The notes below the pieces were generated by a model. The model searched no databases, was not told the origin of the DNA, and worked only from the letters and a program-made list of their open reading frames with translations. From contig NC_092322.1 of the NCBI RefSeq assembly GCF_036785885.1, forward strand, positions 14,406,466-14,470,465: DNA of 64,000 nt, in the 5' to 3' direction. Position 1 is the first letter of the stretch, and the number at the start of each line of letters is the position of its first letter. Source of the stretch: Coffea arabica. Lineage: Eukaryota > Streptophyta > Magnoliopsida > Gentianales > Rubiaceae. The position numbers were made by a program, and so were the translations under genes. Shown here in pieces: positions 55,140-64,000 of the stretch.

Positions 55140-56054
55140 TATATTTGTTATGCCAGGGATCATTCAACCAGTATGTGCCCCGAATATCAAGATAATCTGA
55201 GTGTCCCACTCAATAATTATGGAGATTTTTCACCCTGGTCTCAAACGGGGTATGACCCTTATTCAAACGGGTATGATCAAGGATGGTGGGATAATTCCAA
55301 TTTTGATTATGCGACCGGGCCAATGGATTTTCAACAGCAGGAGTCTCAACAACCATCGTCCTTGTCAGGTATGTCTTTTCAGGAATTGGGTGAATTATTT
55401 ATTAATACATACCGATTCCAACAGGAGACACAAATGAGGAATGAGATGATGAAGGATCCAATGAGTTATCTGGCAGATCAACTATGTCTATTGACATCCA
55501 GAATGAATCGATTGGCTTCTCAAATGGAAGAATTGTCCTCGGAAACCATTGTTGATCTAGAAGAAAATGAGGGTGCAATTGGCTTGACTAGTGATGAGGA
55601 GATGCAAGAGTGTCAAAATGAGAAATCTACAGATGCAGTTGAAAAAGAAGCTGAAAAGGAAGAAATGGAACCCCAATCGCAACCCGTTCAAGTGAATGAA
55701 TCCAGTGAACAATCTCCAAATGCGGTGACATCTCCTCCATTCCTTCATCAATATTCTCCTGACTCTTATTTTTCAATTCCTGTTAACGAAATTGACTTTA
55801 TTATACCAGACAATTTTGAATTTCATGACAGGAATAAATTAAGAGTGGCGATGGCAAGATATCTTGAACCAATAAATGCAAGTGAGGGAGGAGTGAATGG
55901 AGAATGCAAATTATCATCGACTCGTTTGGCGCCATTTACTAGTCCATGGAAGCCCGTAACTCGTATGCCCAAAGATTATTCTATCTACGAGGGCTATCAG
56001 GACTATGTAGAGGATGAAGCAATGAGACGAGCCACAAGATTTTATCCTCCATGA
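55140..56054 (+). CDS. gag-like ORF of element B, 5'-truncated
   Basis: An open frame of 304 codons without a native start. It begins inside the Gag region at the point where element B is truncated, and the frame happens to run on from the adjoining LTR. Visible blocks: CPEYQDNLSVPLNNYGDFSP, DPYSNGYDQGWWDNSNFDY (Athila-Gag-like), an acidic middle and the terminal SIYEGYQDYVEDEAMRRATR. It aligns with the broken frame of element A throughout, without its stop or nested LTR. No zinc knuckle, protease or polymerase follows. Confidence 0.75.
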   Translation, partial: YICYARDHSTSMCPEYQDNLSVPLNNYGDFSPWSQTGYDPYSNGYDQGWWDNSNFDYATGPMDFQQQESQQPSSLSGMSFQELGELFINTYRFQQETQMRNEMMKDPMSYLADQLCLLTSRMNRLASQMEELSSETIVDLEENEGAIGLTSDEEMQECQNEKSTDAVEKEAEKEEMEPQSQPVQVNESSEQSPNAVTSPPFLHQYSPDSYFSIPVNEIDFIIPDNFEFHDRNKLRVAMARYLEPINASEGGVNGECKLSSTRLAPFTSPWKPVTRMPKDYSIYEGYQDYVEDEAMRRATRFYPP

Positions 56055-59000
56055 ACAAAACATGATAATGTCTAGCCAAAGACATTAAAGAAAGGCGCTC
56101 ATTGGGAGGCAACCCAATTGTTTCTTTTAATTGTTTGTTTGATTTCGTGTCTTAGTTTAAATCTATTTTCCTTGAATTTGACTGATTTTGGGTGTTAATT
56201 TTCGCTTTTGCTGACTTGTAGGTGACCTTCAGTCATGACGCGCCCGCGTGGTGACGTGCAGGAAGCTCACGATCAGAAACTTCTGGGAGCTCTCTTGCTC
56301 TCTTGACGTGCCCGCGTCACGTTCGCGGGAAAGGCCGCCATCTCTCCCATCTCCGCCCGCGAGCTGCCGCCGCTCCACCAGCCACATCGCACGCCAAAGC
56401 TCCGACCAGCTCACTTCCTCTTTTCTTTCCTTACGCCTCCACTTGAGACCACCAGCCCTGCCGCCGTCACTTCCTCAACGTAGCCACGCGAAACAGCTGT
56501 CCACCGCCGCTGCTGAAGCTCCACCGTCGCATGCCAGCGGCTCTGCCATTAGCTCGCAGACGCCGCGACCTCGCGCGTCTCCGGACCGCACGCCGCCGTC
56601 CCGCGCCCTCTACTCTTCCGCGCACACCAACCACCCACAGCCGCTGCCTCCACTCCAGCTTGCCCGCCACCACTACAGCTCCTCTGTCCGCCTACTGCCG
56701 AGGTCCTGGCGGAGGTATTTGGACTTTATTCCCCAATTCCTAACATTGATTGGTGATGTTAAGGATTTTCCACAATTGGTATTTGTGGCCGTTGGAGTTT
56801 ATTTCTTCACTTGTGCGGTATACCTATTGGACGTCATTTCTTGTGGCTACTATAGATTCGTCCTCTCTTATTTGCTGCTTAATTGGGAGATGAAAGCTTG
56901 GGCTTGAATTGCTGACTTTTGGAACTATCATTGCGAATTCGGTTCATTGAGTTGTACATTTACTCTTTCATTGCAAAAAAAAGGGGGGGGTTGGTAGGCA
57001 CTGGTTGGGGTATTTTCACTTGAATTTATTACTTCTTTTGGGTTGGATGCAATTGTGCATTAACTGGCCACCTGGAGCGATTTGTTGCGATTGAGGTTTC
57101 ATTGATTTTGGCCTACGTTTTTACCCCCAGTGGTACTGGAGGGAATATTTTCCATTGAATTTGTTTACCCCTAGTTGTTTGGCGGAGTTCTTATTGACAA
57201 CTTTCTGAGCTGTTATCATTGAAATTGCTAATTTTTGGGTGAGCTGAAATACTGTGATTGCTTGTTGAATTGGGGGATTTCTATGACACTTGCTTGGCTT
57301 ATTCATGTTGAGTGTATTTAATTGAGGTTTCTACTGAGATTTTGGTTAAATTATTTCTAATATTGCCTATTGAATTGGGAGCCTGTGCCGCTTCATTTGC
57401 CCTGTTAGGAGCTGGTTTGCTTGTTAGAATTTTCTGTGATGGTTGACTAACGTGTTCATCTTAATGACTTCAACTGTTTCGTCTGGTGGTAGTGAATTCT
57501 GTGTGGTGAACCGTTGGGTCGCTGAGATAATCTCACTTGCTTTTGTTTATTCTTTTTGGGTGGATGCCTGATCGCCAGTTGAGGGTATATGTTGAGTTGT
57601 TATTGCCGAATTACTGCACTACTGTTGCCTGACTTGTTGACTGCTGGGGGCAATTGTTGAGTTTTTGGGTGGGTTGGAATTTTGCAATTCTTGATAACTG
57701 AGAGATATTATTAGCAATTGCTCTGCTCTAATATTGCTCTGTGGTAGCTCTTTCTCTATCTTGTGATTGGGTTAATACTTGGGGCTATTGCTTTCCTACT
57801 GCTCTGCCTTGCTATAGCAATTTCATTGATTTTGCATTAAGTTTTGCACCAGTGGTACTGGTTGGGGTATTTTGCCTAGCATTTGTTATTTCTAATTGGT
57901 TGGCATCCTGATTGAAAAGGAAAAACTTGCGATTGTGTGGTTATTGTCAAATTTCTAAATTGCTATTGCTAGAATTGTCGATTTTGAGTTGAGATACTCA
58001 CTTTCCAATTGGAGACTTTGTTGAGATTTTGGGTGGACAGAGTTTTGCATTTGCTGGTTGAATTGAGTTGAGATGTCTCAGCACTTGGGTGCATACTTCC
58101 GCCACATCGGTTTTCCTCCACCGTTCCCACCTATCCCTTCGCCACTCGAGAGGGAAGTTTCATTGTTCTCTTCACTTTAATTACTTTATTACCTCCATTG
58201 AGTACAATGTAGGATTTAGGTGTGGGGGGGAGCAGTTATGGTGCTAGTGTCTTTCATTCATTTCCTTTTTCTTTTCTTTTTGGTGTCTAGCTCTCGTGTG
58301 CATGCCAATGTTTGATGTTGGATTATTGCCTCTATTCCTACTTTTGTCAAGTTTTAATAATAAGAATGTATCAAGTTAATGTGATTGAATTCAAGAACAT
58401 CTCTTTGGTGAATATCAATAATTGTTTTACTCTTATAATTTTTGGTTAACTTTCCTAGGCATAGGGAATGATTATTGGCATTTTCATGTGAATTGGTCCG
58501 GTTGTTAACTTTAGTTCTCCATGTTTGAAAATGAGGCTAGCTGATGCAAGTTTTCTTTTGATTCTTGTGTTATATTAAGTTTTTGTGATTTTTAGCTATG
58601 AATAAATTTGACTGTACTCCGCTATTAGTTACTACTGAGTAACCGGGGATCTGCACCTAAAAGTGTTGATTCTCACGTCAAAAGGTAGTAATTCCTATGA
58701 GTACGTGGTCACGTGGCGATAGAAGCTGAGTAACCGGGCTCCTTCATCTGGCCAATGTTGGAGTTCGCGTCAAAAGACTCAAATGACTAGCGACTAAGTC
58801 TCTTGTTACTATAAAAAAAAAAAGAGAGAAAAGTAGGAAAAAATTGACAAAAAAAAAAGTGAAGGTTGTGTTAGTGTGTAATAAAAGTCAGCTTGCCGAA
58901 TTATGGACTTAATGTTGAGATTTTGGTTAATAGTTGGACCATTTGCTGATAAATGTTATGCGTTATTCCTTTTTCTTAGATTAGTTAACCTGGAATTAGA

Positions 59001-59184
59001 AGAGTTTGTGGTTTAGAAGCTAACCGGAGTGATGTTTCTTGGACTTGACCATTGATGCTTGATTATTATTTTTTTCTTGGTATCTTGGCAATTTGTTGGA
59101 TAGAGCAATAGTCATTGTCAAATATTGGTGTTTGTTTACTGTTCTTATGCTTGAGGACAAGCATGATTTAGGTGTGGGAGGAAT
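56055..59184 (+). other. Non-coding middle of element B
   Basis: Starts with GTCTAGCCAAAGACATT and TTGGGAGGCAACCCAATTG. A strongly GC-rich block (56,230-56,720) follows, containing GACGTGCCCGCGTCACG; one frame through it is open (56,248-56,907), with Ser/Pro/Arg-rich composition and no known domain. From about 56,980 to 58,080 the DNA is loosely repetitive, with recurring GGTACTGGTTGGGGTATTTT-like pieces. The last part ends in the polypurine tract. It is present inverted at 60,852-64,000. Confidence 0.65.
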
Positions 59185-60653
59185 TGATAGGTTGCAATTT
59201 TATCATTTATTTTATTATTAATTTTCCCTATTACCTGACCTAATGTGGATTAATTGCTAGATTCTACTCACTTTTGATATTTTGCATTTATTTCAGGGAG
59301 TAAAACGAAAATATAATAACAGGTGCTAATTTGGCAAGAAAAGAGTTCAAATGATAGAGTTTGTCCTAGGGGCATTTTGGGAACACAAAAAAGACGTGAG
59401 CCCTTTGTAATTTGGGCTGAAGTCTTCCTTTCTCCGGTGGGCCGCCGCACATCTGAGGAAGGCAGAGGATAAAAACCAAACAAATAGCAGAGAAAGAGGA
59501 CGGCTGGCTTCCTTAGCTTTTCGTCCTGTAGTATAGCTTTTCACTTTGACTTTTCCATGGCTGTTTTTGAGTAGTGGCTCCCTGCGGATGGCAGGGACCA
59601 TTAGAATGAAACAATCACTTTTGTAGTTCAGCTTTTCATTTGATGATTCAAACGAATTGGGTCCACTAAATCGGAGACCATGCCCGCAGCTTTTGCGTCA
59701 GTTTTGTATGGGTTTTTCTCATCAACAATGAGCTAAACTCTTTTATCTAGTCAAGGGACAACTCGACGGCGCAGTCCCGAAAATCTGTGAGATCTAATTA
59801 GTTTTCACGTGTTCCTTTATCTATTAATATTTGCATGTTGTCTGATTTAACTTTCATGGGATTATTTTATTAATTGGATGTCAAGGGCCCGATGTTCAAT
59901 TTGATTTATTAATCTCGTGCCAATTTAGTCAATTAAATCCGTAATTGTTTGATTGATTAATATTAGTGGCAACTGGTGTGTTTACACATTAGAGGAATGT
60001 GCAATCTAATTTAAATAACCCTCGTAGCGTGTTATTGATTAGGGCTAGATTTTTCTAGTTATTAATGCAATTAGAAAATTAATTCCTACGGTCGTACCTA
60101 GGAGTACTTTTCTGGTTAGGGGTGATTAATGGTCGTACCTTGGTCACCTATAAATTAAGGAAAAATTGGTCATTAGAGTCCTCGATGGCTATAACTAGTC
60201 TATTAATAAATTAAGTGAACCTCTCTTGCATCAATGATCGGATGAATGGACCGTGCCTGAGTAGTTGTATCCTTGGCTAGAATTTATTTATTCCTGATTA
60301 AATTTCTGCTATATTTGCGCTAGTTATTTATTCATTTTTAGTTAAATTGTTTAATTGTTTTTAGTTGCATTCCGGTGAAATTCCCCTTTATCAATTGGAC
60401 TTTGAAAGAGACAGATATCTCCAGTCCCTGAGGAGACGACCCTACTTGCCACTGTCTACTATTTAGTAATTTTTGTCAATTAATTAATTCTGGTATATCG
60501 GATTAAGCAAAATCTTCGGGAACAGGGTGAATCAAGTAACCCATTGCACACCTAGAGTCCCTGCTCCAGTACCTAGGATTAATTATTGACTGCTTTTAGT
60601 GGTAGTTAGGTTCTATTTTTATTATTATTATTGCACAGGCTGACGACCTGTCA
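59185..60653 (+). mobile_element. 3' LTR of element B
   Basis: 1,469 bp, TGATAGGTTGCAATTTTATC to GACGACCTGTCA, following a purine tract. Homologous, in inverse orientation, to the LTR parts of element C and to the nested LTR in element A. Confidence 0.88.
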
Positions 60654-60851
60654 GCCAACAATGCCCCTGGGATAAGTTCTGTGCCTTAGACTCCTTTTCT
60701 GTCAAATTAGCACTTGTTATCATATTTTCGTTCTACTCCCTGGAATATATGCCAAACACTAAAAATGAGTAGAATCCAGCAATTAATCCACATCGGGTCA
60801 GGTAATAGGGAAAATTAATAATAAAATAAATGATAAAATTACACCCTATCA
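60654..60851 (-). mobile_element. Element C 3' LTR, inner end with 108 bp repeat
   Basis: The first 108 bases (60,654-60,761) repeat 55,032-55,139 with one difference seen. The following 90 bases complete the LTR to its start (TGATAGGGTGTAATTTTATC on the minus strand). Confidence 0.82.
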
Positions 60852-63519
60852 ATTCCCCCCACACCTAAACCATGCTTGTCCTCAAGCATAATAACAGCAA
60901 ACAAACACCAATATTGGACAATGGCTATTGCTCCATCTACCATATTGCCAAGATGTCAAAAAATATATATATCAAGCATCAGTGATCGAGACCCAAGAAA
61001 CATCACTCCGGTTATATTCTAAATCATAAACTCTTCCAATTTCAGGTTAACTAATCTAAGAAAAAGGAATAACGCATAACATTTATCAGCAAATGGTCCA
61101 ACTATTAACCAAAATCTCAATATTAAATCCATAAATCGGCAAGCTGACTTTTATTACACACTAACACAACCTTCACTTCTTTTTTTCACATTTTTTTTCT
61201 ACTTTTCTTTATTTTTTTCTTTTTTTTTTTATTCTTTTTTCAATAGTAACAAATGACTTAGTCGCTAGCCATTTGAGCCTTTTGACGCGAACTCCAACAT
61301 TGGCCAGATGAAGGAGCCCGGTTACTCAGCTTCTATCGCCACGTGACCACGTACTCATAGGAACTACTACTTTTGACGCGAGAATCAACATTTTTAAATG
61401 CAGATCCCCGGTTACTCAGTAGTAACTAATAGCGGAGTACAGTCAAGTTTATTCATAGCTAAAAATCACAAAAACTCAATATAACACAAGAACCAAAAGA
61501 AAACTTGCATCAGCTAACCTCATTTTCAAACATGGAGAACTAAAGTTAATAACCGGACCAATTCACATGAAAATGCCAATAATCATTCCCTATGCCTAGG
61601 AAAGTTAACCAAAAATTATAAGAGTAAAACAATCATTGATATTCACCAAAGAGATGTTTTTGGATTCAACCACATTAACTTGGTACCCTTTTATTCTTAA
61701 AACTTGGCAAAAGTAGAAATAGAGGCAATAATCCAACATCAAACCTTGGCATGCACTTACGAGCCAATCACTAAAAAGAAGAAAAAAATGAACGAGAGGT
61801 GGACAAATAACAAACTAAAAATAAAGAACTAGTATAGCTGTCCCCCCCACACCTAGATCCTACATTGTTCTCAATGGAGGGATTAAAGCAATTAAAGCGA
61901 AGAGGGCAACGAAACTTCCCTCACGAGTGGCGAAAGGGTAGGCGGGAATGGTGCGCGGAAACTGATGTGATAGAAGTACGCGGCCAAGGTCTGAGATATC
62001 TCAACTCAATTCAACCAGCAAATGCAAAATTCTGTCACCCAAAATCTCAACAAAGCCTCCAAGTAGATAGTTAATTTCTCAACTCAAAAGCAGAATTCCA
62101 GTAATAGCAGTATAGAAATTGGAGAATAACCACACAATCACAATCAGGTAGCCAACCAATTGGAAATATCAAATGCTAATCAAAATACCCCAACCAGTAC
62201 CACTGGTGCAAAACATAGTCCAAAATCAATGAAATAGATATAACAGAGCAGAGTAAATGCTACCTATGGCCCCCAATGCATCAGCCAACAGTAGAAGCTA
62301 TACAATGCCACACTCGCAACAGATACTCCAACAAAGGCAGCAAATGAACTCAATTGCAACGACTACGGAAGGCAAGTGAAATCAAGAGGCTAAACACACC
62401 CAGTAAACCAAAATTAGTTAAGCAACTTCAAGAAGCGATGCAAGGGTCACAATGCCCTTCCGATTCACAAACAACCCAGAAATTGCCCCACAATACCAGA
62501 GCACAGCTCCCAACAATGCACCAAAACAACAAATCGAACACACTAAGAGCGGTGCTAGTGCTAATCAAAATAACAAATTTCAGTAATTGGACACAATTCC
62601 ACCCACAACCTCAACAACTGTCTCCAATTGGACAGTCAAATACCGAACTCAACCTACCAAAATCAGCAAATGACCATAGAAAAGGGAATTTCCAGCAACA
62701 GTAGTTCGGAGACTAACAGGAGCAACACTTTCAGCACAAAAGCCTAACAGTCAATGGTGCATAACAAAAAAATTAAAACAGAGCAAAATTAAAGCAGCCA
62801 CAAGAACCTCTTACAAATTGCAACCAGTGGTACACAGAAGCGGCACCTAAATGCCCAACCCAAAATCTCAACGAACGCCCCACAGAAGCAGAAAACCCCA
62901 AAATCAACTCCCAATAGCTATCAGAAGGTCTAGAAAATATCAATCTCAAGAATTCAGTAAAATAATTTAGCAGGGGCCCGTAAACCAAAATTCAATATAG
63001 AACCCAGAGTCTCTGCCCAATTCAATCTAGAAATCTATTTCAGAAATAGTACTTCAAAAATAAGTAATTTACCCGAGAAAGTTAGCCAATAAATTGGGAA
63101 AACAAATACCTGCGCCTCATATCAAAGGTACCAAGCAGATGATGGTCGCATGATGGAGGGGCAGTGACCTTGGGTGGCGGAGCTGTGGAGCAGCGGAGCA
63201 GCGGCAGCTAGCGTCGGGAGGTGATGGCTAGTGGAGGAGATGGACTGAAGGGCTGGTGGTGGCGCGTGAGCTAATGCAATGGAGCTCAGAGGAGCTGGAG
63301 GGAGGCACGGCTGCCTGGCTGTGCGGCGCTGAAGAAGAAGAGGAGAGCCCGCGCAAGCGGGTGGCGCTCATCGCAACAGCAGGTGGAGGCGCGCGGTGTC
63401 GGCGTGCGCGTGGACGGCGGCGGGCGCGGGTGGTCTGGTGCGGCGCGAGGGAGATGGGCTGGTCGAGCTGTGCGGAGGAAGGAGGCGGCGTGCTAGGCTG
63501 GCGGACCAGCAGGGGAACA

Positions 63520-63790
63520 GAGTAGAAGAAAGAAAAAAAAGAGAAAGAAAGAAGAAGAAAGAAAGAAAGAGAAGAAAGAAAAAGAAAGGATTTTTTTTTT
63601 TTTTTTGTTTTTACGTTGACAAGTCAAGAACTAGCTACGGTTAAGGAGAAAGAAAATTTTTTTCCTTTTGATTCCGTATTACTTCCTCTTTTTTTCTTTT
63701 TTCTTTTTTCTTTTTTTTTTTCAAAAATTTTTTTTTTATTCTTTTTTATTTTTATTCTTTTGTAACAAAAAAGAAAGGAGGTAGCTACGG
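63520..63790. repeat. Purine-rich and poly-T simple sequence in element C
   Basis: AGAAAGAAGAAGAAAG-type runs (63,525-63,590), then T-runs and TTTTTCTTTT-type sequence up to about 63,760, and a short (TA)n at 63,806-63,819. It has no counterpart of the same length in element B, so it is probably expansion by slippage. Confidence 0.75.
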
Positions 63791-63853
63791 TTAAAAGAAA
63801 TTATATATATATATATATTTTTTTTGAATCCTTACCTTTCCCGCGAACGCGAC

Positions 63854-64000
63854 GCGGGCACGTCAAGAGGGCAAGAGAGCTCCCAGAAGTTTCAGAAGTT
63901 TCTGATCGTGAGCGTCCTGCACATCACCACGCGGGCACGTCATGAGGGCAAGAGAGCTCCCAGAAGTTTCAGAAGTTTCTGATCGTGAGCGTCCTGCACA
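63854..64000 (-). repeat. 77 bp tandem repeat at the window end
   Basis: Two copies beginning GCGGGCACGTCA (63,854 and 63,931), each followed by GAGGGCAAGAGAGCTCCCAG and TTTCTGATCGTGAGCGTCCT. Element B has a single copy of the matching stretch (about 56,230-56,325), so the repeat expanded in element C. It may continue past the window. Confidence 0.85.

Larger units (their letters stand above)
55140..60653 (+). mobile_element. Element B: 5'-truncated, gag-only LTR retrotransposon
   Basis: Consists of part of gag, a long non-coding middle (56,055-59,160), GCTTGAGGACAAGCATG, a purine-rich tract (GGTGTGGGAGGAAT) and a complete 3' LTR (59,185-60,653). No 5' LTR or primer-binding site is present. 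It lies within the 3' LTR of element C, in opposite orientation, with a 108 bp duplication of that LTR on its two sides. Confidence 0.82.
60852..64000 (-). mobile_element. Element C internal region (continues beyond window)
   Basis: On the minus strand it ends with a purine tract (GGTGTGGGGGGAAT) preceded by GCTTGAGGACAAGCATGG. It aligns in reverse with the non-coding middle of element B over its whole length, including GTAACCGGGCTCC, the GGTACTGGTTGGGGTATTTT piece (62,185) and the GC-rich block (about 63,100-63,520). Gag, primer-binding site and 5' LTR should lie past 64,000. No reverse transcriptase or integrase frame in the visible part. Confidence 0.8.

Noticed and set aside
56248..56907. 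219-codon frame in element B as a host gene
   Set aside because: Lies wholly inside the non-coding middle of a retroelement and has low-complexity Ser/Pro/Arg composition; kept only as a capture hypothesis.
1..64000. CRISPR arrays, bacterial operons, viral integration
   Set aside because: No regularly spaced repeats with unique spacers, no prokaryotic gene organisation and no viral replication gene; the repeats present are transposons and simple sequence.

Overview
This is a 64 kb piece of plant nuclear DNA, most likely from a eudicot. It is AT-rich, carries a chloroplast protein-import receptor (TOC159) and a cluster of G-type lectin receptor kinases, and is packed with plant-type transposons (hAT- and Mutator-type MITEs, SINE-like elements, Athila-like Gypsy LTR elements primed by tRNA-Asp). 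The species cannot be named from the sequence alone. No bacterial, organellar, CRISPR, rRNA or convincing tRNA gene was seen.

Layout. 1-9.6 kb: AT-rich intergenic DNA with two clean MITEs and SINE-like remnants. 9.63-13.34 kb: intact single-exon TOC159 (+), the one clear housekeeping gene. 14-51 kb: a degenerating cluster of lectin receptor-like kinase (RLK) genes, with two intact members (K1 at 29.9-32.3 kb and K2 at 48.3-50.7 kb, both on -) and at least six broken pieces. Mixed in are two copies of a RING-H2 E3 ligase gene (16.05-16.93 kb on +, intact; 46.54-47.3 kb on -, with a changed 5' end) and an unrelated RING gene broken by a MITE (44.6-45.4 kb).

Two duplications built the cluster. 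One is an inverted copy of a RING plus kinase-fragment block (about 15.1-17.5 kb against 45.9-48.0 kb). The other is a direct copy of K1 or K2 with about 3 kb of upstream DNA (29.9-35.0 kb against 48.3-53.8 kb). Insertions with precise empty sites in the paralogous copy allow these events to be ordered.

Transposons. Element A (20,988-28,248, +) is a two-LTR, gag-only Athila-like element sitting inside a lectin-kinase pseudogene and itself carrying a nested LTR. A solo LTR with a 5 bp target duplication lies at 35,964-37,164. From 53.8 kb to the window end lie two members of a related family in opposite orientation (C on -, B on +), forming a palindrome with arms of about 3 kb. None shows a reverse transcriptase or integrase, so they look like non-autonomous large retrotransposon derivatives. 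At least seven MITEs have readable target-site duplications.

Functionally, the intact genes are one chloroplast import GTPase receptor, two probable cell-surface non-RD receptor kinases and one RING-H2 ubiquitin ligase. The rest is gene debris and mobile DNA. No entirely new molecular system stands out. The most unusual parts are the inverted element pair with a 108 bp flanking duplication, and the GC-rich inserts carried by the gag-only elements.
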